Shown here in pieces: positions 1-7,907 of a DNA stretch of 64,000 nt. The stretch's first letter is position 1, and each line of letters begins with the position of its first letter. Origin of the DNA: Peristeroidobacter soli (GTDB lineage: Bacteria; Pseudomonadota; Gammaproteobacteria; Steroidobacterales; Steroidobacteraceae); the NCBI RefSeq assembly GCF_004138485.1, contig NZ_RYEV01000011.1, forward strand, positions 1 through 64,000, read 5' to 3'. Position numbers and translations under genes: made by a program. Below the pieces are notes generated by a model. The model saw only the letters and a program-made list of their open reading frames with translations, ran no database searches and had not been told where the DNA came from.

Positions 1-121
1 GTGGCTCCAATACGCCGATCAGCCAGTGGCTCCATTATGGCGATCACGCCGTGGCTCCATTACGCCGATCATCCACTGGCTCCTATATGCCGATCACTAG
101 ATGGCTCCAATATGCCGGTCG
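1..121. repeat. Five 25-bp tandem repeats, probable IS21-type terminus
   Basis: Five consecutive 25-bp units begin at positions 1, 26, 51, 76 and 101. Each has the pattern TGGCTCC, four or five A/T-rich bases, then GCCGATCA or a close variant and a variable tail. Multiple short direct repeats at the ends are characteristic of IS21-family elements. The array starts at the window edge, so it may continue to the left. An IstA/IstB relic elsewhere in the window (46711-47105) shows that IS21-family DNA was present in this genome. There are no unique spacers, so this is not a CRISPR array. The IS21 assignment is inference; the repeats themselves are directly visible. Confidence 0.6.
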
Positions 122-172
122 GTGACACCTCCATCGCCCCCCGGTGTCCGCTCGAGATTCGCTGTCTGTCGG

Positions 173-364
173 ACCCAACGCATATGCTCTGCGCGCGAGT
201 CGACGGCGTTCGGCATCCGTGAATCGCAGGCGTCGACCGCCGAGGCGCTCCTTCAGCAGCCGATTCTCTTCCTTGAGGTACTCGATCACATCGAGCTGCC
301 GGCGATTAATCCAGCGAGCAAGCAGAGTCAGGAGGAATTGCAGTGGCTGGATGGGGGGAAACAT
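173..364 (-). mobile_element. Relic: N-terminus of an integrase-type transposase (copy 1)
   Basis: About 64 codons read as the N-terminal part of a DDE integrase-type transposase: a hydrophobic start, then the stretch ending in [17 protein letters not shown] and [16 protein letters not shown]. Below about position 173 the reading frame loses all resemblance to the family, and the catalytic core is absent. A second damaged copy of the same N-terminus lies at 30843-31117 on the other strand, where the next residues of the family are still partly readable. The 25-bp repeats at 1-121 lie immediately downstream, so two mobile elements abut here. It cannot encode an active transposase. Confidence 0.7.
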
Positions 365-462
365 CCGGGCAAGTATGGCCCGTTACGAACCATGGGACCC
401 GCGGACTGTCGAATCTCAAAGCCGGAGCAGGTGACAACTCTGGCGAGTGTCGACCCCCGTTA

Positions 463-1968
463 TCAGGCGCTGAGGAGCTCGCGGATCAGCGAAAGTAACT
501 CGTCCGCGTTGATGGGTTTGCTGGTGATGCGCAACCGCTGATCGTGCTGCAGGTTGCGCACTACCGAGGACGTGTCGCCCGTCATCAGGATGGTCCGGAG
601 ATTCGTCTCGAGTTGCCCCCGTATCGCTGCGATCACCTGGGCGCCCGTCTCCTGATTCGTGAGATGGTAGTCGGTCACCAGCAACTCGATGTCAGTGTGT
701 TCCTCGGCTTGCCGAAGCGCTTCGGCGATCGAGCCGGCCGTGGTCACACGATAACCCTCGAGGACCAGCAGCAGACTGGTGGCCGTGCGCACGCCCGGGT
801 CGTCCTCGACCAGCAGGATGTGCGCCAGGGCTGCGGGCTGTTCTGCGATGATCTCGGAACGCTCCGACACATGATCGTCCGCATCCGTTCGCCTGCCTCT
901 GGGCAATTGCAGCGAGAATGTCGAACCTCTGCCGAGCTCGGATTGAACTTCCAGCTTGAGGCCGAGCAGGTTTACGATCCGGTGCACGATGCTCAGTCCG
1001 AGGCCATATCCTTCGCGCGCGGTGTTGGTGGGGACACCAACCTGGTAGAACTCATCATAGATATGCGTCAGCGCATTCTCCGACATCCCGATACCCGTAT
1101 CGAGGACTTCCAGGCGCACGAATGCCTGGTCGTGCAGGCACCGCAACTGCACGAAACCGTGTCGAGTGTATTTGATCGCGTTGGATACCAGATTTCGCAG
1201 CACCTGCTCGATGAGCGATGGGTCGGACTGCACGCAGTCGGCACATGTATCCACGCGTAGCTGCAGACCCTTTTCCGCGGCCAGATTGGCAAACTCATTA
1301 CGCAGCTCGGCAAAGATCGCGGCAACGGTGAAGTCGGTCACTTCCGGCTTGATGGCGCCGGATTCGAGCTTGCTGATGTCGAGGAGCGCGTTCAACAGGC
1401 GCGACATCGCGCCGATGGCCTGCTCCTGTTGCGCCAGGGCTTTGGCGGGCTCGGGATCTTTCACCATCCGGCGCAGCGCTCCGTTCAGCAGCGCGAGAGT
1501 TTGCAACGGTTGGCGAAGATCGTGGCTCGCGGTGGCGAGAAAACGGCTCTTCGTTTGATTTGCGCGCTCGGCTGCTTCCCGTGTGTCCAGCAGCTGCAGC
1601 TCGATCGCGCGGCGATCCGTTACGTCGTGGATCGTGGCGGCTCGCAGCTCATCCTTTCCGACGATCGGGCTCAAGCTGATCTCGATGGAAAACTCCGTAC
1701 CGTCCTTACGCAGGGCGAACAGATCGAGGCCCCAGCCTTCGGAGATTCGCACGTTCTCGGCGCCGTTCCGGGGATGCGCGATGTGGTGTTTGCGACAGCG
1801 TTGTGCCAGGAGGACGTCGACGGGCCGGCCGGAGATCTCGTTCAGCGCATAGCCGAAGAGCGATGAAACGCGGCGATTCGCAAATACAATTGCCTCGCAG
1901 GCGTCGATGATCACCATTGCATCCGGAGCGGAATCGAAAGCGCTGCCCGCGATATCGGAGGAAAGCAT
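463..1968 (-). CDS. Hybrid sensor histidine kinase with PAS and receiver domains
   Basis: A cytoplasmic hybrid kinase of 501 residues. A PAS domain occupies roughly residues 5-120, then a HisKA domain with ASHDLRQPLQ and phospho-acceptor His149, then a HATPase domain with N box NLVSNAIKYT, G1 box DTGIGM and G2 box GYGLGLSI. A C-terminal receiver domain (about 383-501) has the acidic pair Asp389/Asp390, phospho-acceptor Asp433 and the SKP lysine. No membrane segment is seen. The frame is open further upstream to 2085, but the Met at 1968 is preferred because GGTGG lies just upstream and the PAS domain starts right after it. No separate response regulator is adjacent, so the partner and signal are unknown; lack of a DNA-binding domain implies a phosphorelay. 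Confidence 0.85.
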   Translation of the reverse strand: MLSSDIAGSAFDSAPDAMVIIDACEAIVFANRRVSSLFGYALNEISGRPVDVLLAQRCRKHHIAHPRNGAENVRISEGWGLDLFALRKDGTEFSIEISLSPIVGKDELRAATIHDVTDRRAIELQLLDTREAAERANQTKSRFLATASHDLRQPLQTLALLNGALRRMVKDPEPAKALAQQEQAIGAMSRLLNALLDISKLESGAIKPEVTDFTVAAIFAELRNEFANLAAEKGLQLRVDTCADCVQSDPSLIEQVLRNLVSNAIKYTRHGFVQLRCLHDQAFVRLEVLDTGIGMSENALTHIYDEFYQVGVPTNTAREGYGLGLSIVHRIVNLLGLKLEVQSELGRGSTFSLQLPRGRRTDADDHVSERSEIIAEQPAALAHILLVEDDPGVRTATSLLLVLEGYRVTTAGSIAEALRQAEEHTDIELLVTDYHLTNQETGAQVIAAIRGQLETNLRTILMTGDTSSVVRNLQHDQRLRITSKPINADELLSLIRELLSA

Positions 1969-2230
1969 AGGCCACCAATTGTTGGAGCAATACCAGCGGC
2001 TGGTTTCTCCCTGTCGTCTGACAGGGAACACGGGGGCATGCGACGCCCACGCAGAAGCCGCTCCCGGCAGTCGCTGCAAGGTCACGATTAGTCGTCAGTA
2101 TGCACCGGAGGCGTGGTTGGTCTGTGCGTTGGCGTACGTACGCAGCGAGTCACGCTATATTCCCGACCCGAGTTCTCGCCGGCCATTCGTAGTTGGGGGC
2201 CGGCAGGCAGCCTCTACCTAGCGAACAAGC

Positions 2231-2441
2231 GGTATCCGCGAGTTCAAATCAACCGCGGAAGCGCAAATCGCCGCCGGTCTGGGCATCGCCTATCGTTCCA
2301 TTCCGATCCAGGGAGCGCAGTCACTGACGGAGGAGAACGCTCGCACGCTGGACGCAGCGCTCGCGGAGGTCGGGCCTCACGTCGCTGGAAGCTTCAGTTC
2401 GCGAGCTGCTCGAAACGCGCGCGCAGTCGAACAGGCCGTAA
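2231..2441 (+). pseudogene. Relic of a DUF442-type phosphatase/sulfurtransferase
   Basis: From 2231 one frame reads a stretch typical of this tyrosine-phosphatase-like family, including AYRSIPIQGAQ and LTEENARTLDAALAEVG. At about 2379 the match jumps to another frame reading TSLEASVRELLE followed by a stop at 2439-2441, which is the usual C-terminus of the family. The segment between these parts, which carries the HCxxGxR-like catalytic loop, is missing, and so is the N-terminus. In other bacteria a DUF442 domain is part of the BigR-regulated beta-lactamase-like hydrolase involved in persulfide handling, so a relic next to a BigR-like gene fits. The family call rests on recall of motifs, without alignment. 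Confidence 0.5.
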
Positions 2442-2478
2442 GCGGACCAACTCGGCATCGAGTGCACCGGCGACAACG

Positions 2479-2871
2479 CTAGGTGCCCACCGCGCCGATC
2501 ACTTTCGCGAGGCGTCGCCGAACTTCTCCGGCCGTCGCGGCAAGCGCTGGATTTCCAGTGCGCTCCATGGCAACCACTGGATCGACGCTAGCGATCTCCA
2601 CCTGCTTCTCGGGTGTCTCGCGCACGATGACATTGCAGGGTAGGAGCACGCCAAGCTTGTTTTCCAGCGCGAGCGCTTCGTGGGCGAATGTGGGATTGCA
2701 CGCGCCGACGATCCGATATTTGGGAATATCAGCGCCGATCTTGTTCTTCAGCGTCGCTTGCACGTCGATGTCGGTCAGGACCCCGAAACCTTCCTGCTTC
2801 AGTTGCTCGACGACCGCGGCGAGCACGCTTTCGAACGATCCCGTGACGGTCTTCGCGATGTAGTAGCTCAT
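2479..2871 (-). CDS. DUF302 domain protein
   Basis: A soluble protein of 130 residues matching the DUF302 family across its length: an N-terminal part with SYYIAKTV, a central KYRIVGACNP and the later LLPCNVIVRE segment, with two cysteines that recur in this family. DUF302 proteins are commonly found next to sulfur and redox stress genes, but no reaction has been established for them. The gene starts 9 nt after the ArsR-family regulator on the same strand with GAGAGG six bases before the ATG, so the two form an operon transcribed away from the pump/oxidase genes. Function is inferred from neighbourhood only. Confidence 0.85.
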   Translation of the reverse strand: MSYYIAKTVTGSFESVLAAVVEQLKQEGFGVLTDIDVQATLKNKIGADIPKYRIVGACNPTFAHEALALENKLGVLLPCNVIVRETPEKQVEIASVDPVVAMERTGNPALAATAGEVRRRLAKVIGAVGT

Positions 2872-2880
2872 AAGTACCTC

Positions 2881-3219
2881 TCAACGTTCGCAGAATTCCC
2901 GGTGCAGCAGGCCGATGATCTCGGTCGCTACGCCCGCGGGCAGTGCATATCGAATGCTCTGCGATTCTCGCGTGGTCGCGACGATCTGCGCCTCGCGCAA
3001 TACCGCAAGGTGTTGCGAAAGGGCGGATTGGCTCAAGGCGACGCGCCCATTCAGCTCGCTCACCGACAGCGGGCCCTCGATGAGCGTACACAGGATCATC
3101 AATCGTTGCTCATTCGCCAGTGCCTTGAGCAATGCGGCAGCCCGAGCGGCATGCGGCTCGATGTCCTGCGCTGCGCCGGGGCGCAATGCACCTGTCTTCT
3201 TTCGCGGTTTGCTTGCCAA
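2881..3219 (-). CDS. bigR: ArsR-family repressor, BigR/SqrR-like persulfide sensor
   Basis: A 112-residue winged-helix ArsR regulator. The DNA-recognition helix is visible in SQSALSQHLAVLRE. Cys44 sits in RLMILCTLIEG and Cys110 in the C-terminal REFCER. BigR and SqrR have a cysteine in each of these positions and form a tri- or tetrasulfide bridge between them when exposed to hydrogen sulfide or persulfides, which releases DNA. Classical ArsR/SmtB metal-site motifs (ELCVCDL-like) are not seen. The gene diverges from the DUF2892/RND/SQR/cyd genes across an AT-rich region, the expected place for an operator controlling both sides. The sensing chemistry is inferred from cysteine conservation. 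Confidence 0.82.
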   Translation of the reverse strand: MASKPRKKTGALRPGAAQDIEPHAARAAALLKALANEQRLMILCTLIEGPLSVSELNGRVALSQSALSQHLAVLREAQIVATTRESQSIRYALPAGVATEIIGLLHREFCER

Positions 3220-3246
3220 TGTCTGCTCGAGTCTACGATCGGGTGG

Positions 3247-3293
3247 ATAGATAATAAATCAGTGTGTTCTAAATTAGCAAGTGATAATGTAAT
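3247..3293. promoter_or_regulatory. AT-rich divergent promoter/operator region for the sulfide cluster
   Basis: In otherwise GC-rich DNA, this 47-bp stretch between the divergent regulator and the DUF2892 gene is strongly AT-rich. On the minus strand TTGCTA (3275-3280) and TTATTA (3252-3257) are separated by 17 bp, a plausible -35/-10 pair that would place the transcript start about 25 bp upstream of the regulator ATG. On the plus strand GATAAT at 3283-3288 could serve as a -10, without a convincing -35. No perfect palindrome was found, so the exact operator is not resolved. Confidence 0.45.
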
Positions 3294-3432
3294 GGCTCGG
3301 CAGAACTGACCGATCTTGCTAAGGGGATGTTCTGTACGGCTAGCCGGGGTTCCGGATACGGCAGAAGGTCGCCGCGCCGTTTAATGCTCTGGCTCGATCT
3401 CAATGACTACAAACCCGTTGCAAAGGTGCCCT

Positions 3433-3633
3433 ATGGTGATCGATCGCATCGTGCTCGCGTTCGCGGGCCTCATGGTCCTGACCAGCTTGTCGCTCGCGTA
3501 CTGGGTCAGCCCGTACTGGCTGATACTCGCGGCATTCGTCGGCTTGAATCTGTTTCAAGCGGCATTCACCGGCTTCTGTCCACTGGCAATGGTGTTGAAG
3601 AAGCTGGGCTATCGGCCCGGCGCGGCGTTCTAA
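3433..3633 (+). CDS. DUF2892 (YgaP-type) membrane protein
   Basis: A 66-residue membrane protein with two hydrophobic helices (about 5-25 and 28-45) and the family signature [15 protein letters not shown]. The same domain forms the membrane anchor of the YgaP rhodanese and occurs as a stand-alone protein in sulfide-responsive gene clusters. The single cysteine in GFCPL is strongly conserved in the family. The ATG at 3433 is chosen over an in-frame ATG at 3403 because AAAGGTG lies just upstream and the product then has the usual family length. It is the first gene of the long plus-strand operon, 4 nt before the RND adaptor gene. Confidence 0.82.
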   Translation: MVIDRIVLAFAGLMVLTSLSLAYWVSPYWLILAAFVGLNLFQAAFTGFCPLAMVLKKLGYRPGAAF

Positions 3634-3637
3634 AGTC

Positions 3638-4699
3638 ATGCGTCGCCTCACACCATTCGTGGCGGCTGGATTGGCGTTGCTATCAGTCGGCTGCTCGCAC
3701 GAAGAGCCCGAGCGCGCGGGCGCATCGGTACCGGTGCTGGAAACGGTAGTGATATCGCCGCGCCCCACGCCGATAGAGCGGCTCCTGGACGGCACCGTCG
3801 AGGCAGTGAATCAGGGGACGGTGGCGGCGCAAACCTCCGGGCGCGTGACCGAGATTCTGTATGACGTGAACGATTTTGTGCCGGCGGGCGCCGTCATCAT
3901 GCGTTTGCGGGCGACGGAACAGCAATCAGGCTTGAAGCAGGCGGAGGCGGCGCTGCAAGAGGCCCGGGCGCGCGAGCTGGAAGCACAGACGAGATACAAA
4001 CGTGTCGCCGACATGTATGAGCGCCAGGTGGTGCCTAAAGCCACGTTCGATGAGGCCACGGCTGCTCGCGACTCCACAGTGGCTCGCCTGGCGGCGGCGC
4101 GTGCGGCATTGGATACGGCGAAAGAGGGCGTCAGCTACACGGAGATTCGAGCGCCATACGCGGGCGTCGTGACCAAACGACTCGTCGAGCCCGGGGAATC
4201 CGTACATCCGGGCACACCGTTGATGAGCGGATTGTCGTTGCAGTATCTGCGCGTCTCGGTGGACGTGCCCCAGTCCAGCATCGATGCGATCCGACGTATC
4301 AAACAAGCCGCGGTTTATATCGACGGCCGTCGCGTCGAGGTCAGTAAGCTGACCGTCTTTCCCGAAGCCGCCAAGCCGTCGAACACGTTTCGCGCGCGAT
4401 TGGAACTGCCGGAGAACGCCGCCGATCTGTATCCCGGGATGTTCGTCAAAGTGGGCTTCGTCACCGGCGAGGCTCGACGTTTGTTGGCGCCACTGAGCTC
4501 AGTGGTCGAGCGCGGTGAGGTCACAGCATTGTACATCGTGAACGACGACGGCCGCGCCTCGCTGCGTCAGGTGCGATTGGGTCATAAGTTCGAGAAAGAC
4601 GTTGAAGTGCTTGCGGGGCTCGCCGAGGGTGAGCGGGTTGCTCTGGATCCGGTGGCCGCGATGAAGCAGCTGCGGCGTGCCGAGGACCTCGATTCATGA
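3638..4699 (+). CDS. RND efflux periplasmic adaptor (membrane fusion) lipoprotein
   Basis: A 353-residue membrane-fusion protein. The lipobox LLSVGC gives a lipidated Cys19 after a short signal peptide. A biotinyl-lipoyl-like half motif follows (TSGRVTEILYDVNDFVPAGA), then an alpha-helical hairpin at about 95-165, the second lipoyl half (IRAPYAGVVTKRLVEPGE), a beta-barrel domain and a membrane-proximal domain. It would bridge the inner-membrane permease and the TolC-like channel encoded downstream. Its stop codon overlaps the permease start by 4 nt. The sequence does not show the exported substrate; placement in a sulfide-responsive operon is the only hint. Confidence 0.92.
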   Translation: MRRLTPFVAAGLALLSVGCSHEEPERAGASVPVLETVVISPRPTPIERLLDGTVEAVNQGTVAAQTSGRVTEILYDVNDFVPAGAVIMRLRATEQQSGLKQAEAALQEARARELEAQTRYKRVADMYERQVVPKATFDEATAARDSTVARLAAARAALDTAKEGVSYTEIRAPYAGVVTKRLVEPGESVHPGTPLMSGLSLQYLRVSVDVPQSSIDAIRRIKQAAVYIDGRRVEVSKLTVFPEAAKPSNTFRARLELPENAADLYPGMFVKVGFVTGEARRLLAPLSSVVERGEVTALYIVNDDGRASLRQVRLGHKFEKDVEVLAGLAEGERVALDPVAAMKQLRRAEDLDS

Positions 4700-7600
4700 G
4701 CGAGGAACTCGGGTTCAGCGGGCGGATCGCGCGTCGATTCCTTGGCAATCAGCTGACGCCGCTGCTCGCATTGGCGGCGCTGTTGCTTGGAGTGTTCGCG
4801 GTTCTGGTCACGCCCAGAGAGGAAGAGCCGCAGATCGATGTGACTTTCGCGAACGTGTTCGTGCCGTTCCCCGGCGCTTCGGCCGTGCAAGTCGAAAGTC
4901 TGGTAGCGACGCCGATGGAGCAGGTGCTCGGGGAAATTGCCGGCGTGGAGCACATTACGTCGATGTCGCGTCCGGGCATGGCCGTGCTCGGCGTGCAGTT
5001 CAAAGTGGGCGAGCCGCGCACGGAGGCCATCGTACGCCTGTATAACGCCATCTATTCCAATCAGGACTGGCGGCCGGCGAACGCTGGCATCCTGCCTGCG
5101 CTGGTCAAGCCCAAAGGCATCGACGATGTGCCGATCGTCACTCTGACCTTGTGGACCGCCGACCCGCAGCGTGGCAGTCATGAGCTCGGGCTCGTGGCGC
5201 GCTCGATTCAAACCGAGCTCAAACGTGTTGCCGGCACTCGTAACATCTATGCGATCGGCAGCCCGCGGAACACCGTGCGAGTCGAGCTCGATGCACAGAA
5301 GCTGGCGGGCTATGACCTCACGGTCGGCGAGCTGACCGCGGCCCTGCAGGCAACAAATATTGTTCAGCACATCGGCTCCGTGGTCGGCGACGATCGCGTA
5401 TCGGTGGTGGACGCCGGGCAATTCCTCGCAGGGCAGGAAGACGTTGCGTCGCTCGTAGTCACCGCGCGCGACGGCCGACCGGTTTATCTGAGCGACGTCG
5501 CCGACGTGAGCCAGGGCGCCGAGCAACCGGTTTCGTATGTTTCTTTCGGCACCGGTCCCGGAGCGGCGTCGCGCGGCCTGCCGGAAGTCGAGCATGCGCC
5601 GGCCGTCACCATTGCGATCTCCAAACAGCCGGGAGCCAATGCGATCGACGTCGCCGACGAGGTTCTGCGTCGCGTCGAGGGATTGAAGGGAACATTCATT
5701 CCGGAAGGCGTGGAAGTCACCGTAACGCGCAACTATGGCGTGACCGCAAATGACAAAGCACAAAAGCTGATTCAGAAGTTGCTGTTCGCGACCGCGTCGG
5801 TGGTGCTGCTGGTGGTGCTGGCCATGGGACGGCGCGAGGCGCTGGTCGTCGGCGCGGCCGTCATCGTCACCCTGGCGGCCACGCTGTTCGCCTCGTGGGC
5901 TTGGGGATTCACGATCAATCGTGTCTCGTTGTTCGCCCTGATCTTTTCCATCGGCATCCTGGTGGACGACGCCATCGTGGTGGTGGAAAACATTCATCGA
6001 CACATGCGCCTCGACGCCGGTCCGCTCACGGAGTTGATTCCAAGAGCGGTGGACGAGGTCGGCGGTCCAACCATCCTGGCCACGCTGACCGTCATCGCGG
6101 CGTTGCTGCCGATGGCGTTCGTCAGCGGTTTGATGGGCCCCTACATGAGCCCGATTCCCATCAATTCGAGCATGGGCATGCTGATCTCACTCGCGGTGGC
6201 GTTGGTGTTCACGCCATGGCTGTGCCGCAAGTTGCTCAGTGGACATGCCGAGCGTTCGGCGGAAGAGGACAGCGGGTTGCATCGATTGTTCACCCGACTG
6301 TTGCGCCCATTCCTGGATGCTGAAAACGGTCGGCGCCAGCGACATCGATTGTACGGGGGCGTCGCCGTCGCCATCGTGCTCGCGGTCGCGCTGGCAGGAG
6401 TGCGTCTGGTGGTGCTGAAGATGCTGCCCTTCGACAACAAGTCCGAGTTTCAGGTGGTGTTGAATCTGCCGGAGGGCACGACGCTCGAGACGACCGCGCG
6501 CGTGCTCGACGAGCTCGCACATCGGATCGATCAGGTGCCGGAAGTGAGCGACTATCAGGCTTACGCCGGGACCGCAGCGCCGATCAACTTCAACGGATTG
6601 GTGCGGCAATATTATTTGCGGGAAAGCCCGGAACTGGGCGATCTGCAGGTGAATCTGGTCGACAAACATGAGCGCGACCGGCAGAGCCACGAGATTGCGC
6701 GGGCCGTGCGAGCGGATCTCACCGCCATCGGCGAGCGCTTCGGCGCATCGGTACAGGTGGTGGAAGTCCCGCCCGGGCCGCCGGTGCAAGCGCCGCTGGT
6801 GGCGGAAATCTACGGGCCGAGCTACGAAGCACAGCGACACGTGGCTTCGGAGGTGCGCAAGCTCTTCGCAGCCACGCCAGACATCGTCGACGTCGACGAC
6901 AGCCTGGAGACACCCGCTCGACGTTTCGTGGTGACCGTGGATCGTCAGAAGGCGGCGCTGCTCGGCGTATCACAAGAGCAGATCGTCCAGACCCTGGCAA
7001 CGGCGCTGCACGGCGCCGATACAACTTATATCCATGCCGGCCACGAGCGGCAGCCCATTCCGGTGCGCCTGGAGCTGCCGATCGCGGACAAGGCCAGTCT
7101 CGGCTCGATGACGGCGTTGCAGGTTCGTAGTGCCAGCGGCATCGCGATCCCGCTATCGGAGCTGGTGCGGATACAGACGACGGAGTGGGACGGCGCCATT
7201 TATCACAAGGATCTGCTGCCAGTCGTGTATGTCACGGGCGATATGGCGGGGCGGCTGGACAGTCCGCTGTACGGCATGTTCTCGATGGTCGGCAGCATCT
7301 CACGCGAGCCACCCGGCGGCGCGCCGATCGCGCAGTACTTCATCAGGCAGCCCGACGATCCACTCGCGACCGCGGTCAAATGGGATGGCGAGTGGCAGAT
7401 CACCTATGAAACATTCCGCGACATGGGGCTGGCGTACTCGGTCGGGTTGATCTGCATCTACCTGCTGGTGGTCGCGCAGTTCGGCTCTTATTTTCTGCCG
7501 CTGATCATCATGGCGCCCATCCCTTTGACCATCATCGGCGTCATGCCCGGGCACGCCCTGCTGGGCGCGCAGTTCACCGCGACTTCCATGATCGGCATGA

Positions 7601-7905
7601 TCGCGCTGGCCGGCATCATCGTGCGCAACTCAATATTGTTGGTGGACTTCATCGATGCCGAGGTGCGCACCGGCCGCACGTTGGAGGATGCAGTCATGCG
7701 GGCCGGCGCGGTGCGGGCCAAGCCGATCGCACTGACCGCACTCGCGGCCATGATCGGCGCGTTCTTCATCCTCGACGATCCTATCTTCAGCGGGCTCGCG
7801 GTATCGCTGATCTTCGGCATCCTGGTGTCGACCGCGCTTACGTTGATCCTGATTCCAGTCCTGTACTACGCGTATCTGCGGCGTCGAACGTTGCAAGGAG
7901 CATGA
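4696..7905 (+). CDS. RND efflux inner-membrane permease
   Basis: A 1069-residue AcrB-type permease with the duplicated RND layout: TM1 near residues 18-38, a periplasmic porter domain, a cluster of TM helices around 350-530, a second large periplasmic domain from about 570, and a last TM cluster from about 905. TM4 carries the adjacent aspartates Asp424 and Asp425 (GILVDDAIVVVENI) that relay protons in this family, so it should be an active proton antiporter. It overlaps the adaptor by 4 nt upstream and touches the SQR gene downstream. The substrate is unknown; the HME metal-pump signature was not obvious. Confidence 0.95.
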   Translation: MSEELGFSGRIARRFLGNQLTPLLALAALLLGVFAVLVTPREEEPQIDVTFANVFVPFPGASAVQVESLVATPMEQVLGEIAGVEHITSMSRPGMAVLGVQFKVGEPRTEAIVRLYNAIYSNQDWRPANAGILPALVKPKGIDDVPIVTLTLWTADPQRGSHELGLVARSIQTELKRVAGTRNIYAIGSPRNTVRVELDAQKLAGYDLTVGELTAALQATNIVQHIGSVVGDDRVSVVDAGQFLAGQEDVASLVVTARDGRPVYLSDVADVSQGAEQPVSYVSFGTGPGAASRGLPEVEHAPAVTIAISKQPGANAIDVADEVLRRVEGLKGTFIPEGVEVTVTRNYGVTANDKAQKLIQKLLFATASVVLLVVLAMGRREALVVGAAVIVTLAATLFASWAWGFTINRVSLFALIFSIGILVDDAIVVVENIHRHMRLDAGPLTELIPRAVDEVGGPTILATLTVIAALLPMAFVSGLMGPYMSPIPINSSMGMLISLAVALVFTPWLCRKLLSGHAERSAEEDSGLHRLFTRLLRPFLDAENGRRQRHRLYGGVAVAIVLAVALAGVRLVVLKMLPFDNKSEFQVVLNLPEGTTLETTARVLDELAHRIDQVPEVSDYQAYAGTAAPINFNGLVRQYYLRESPELGDLQVNLVDKHERDRQSHEIARAVRADLTAIGERFGASVQVVEVPPGPPVQAPLVAEIYGPSYEAQRHVASEVRKLFAATPDIVDVDDSLETPARRFVVTVDRQKAALLGVSQEQIVQTLATALHGADTTYIHAGHERQPIPVRLELPIADKASLGSMTALQVRSASGIAIPLSELVRIQTTEWDGAIYHKDLLPVVYVTGDMAGRLDSPLYGMFSMVGSISREPPGGAPIAQYFIRQPDDPLATAVKWDGEWQITYETFRDMGLAYSVGLICIYLLVVAQFGSYFLPLIIMAPIPLTIIGVMPGHALLGAQFTATSMIGMIALAGIIVRNSILLVDFIDAEVRTGRTLEDAVMRAGAVRAKPIALTALAAMIGAFFILDDPIFSGLAVSLIFGILVSTALTLILIPVLYYAYLRRRTLQGA

Positions 7906-7907
7906 CC

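Noticed and set aside
1-121. CRISPR array
   Set aside because: The 25-bp units follow each other without unique spacers.
4582-6003. Long open frame on the minus strand, opposite the RND permease
   Set aside because: Composition is His/Arg-rich with no family motifs; the plus strand gene is beyond doubt. Long antisense frames are common in GC-rich DNA.
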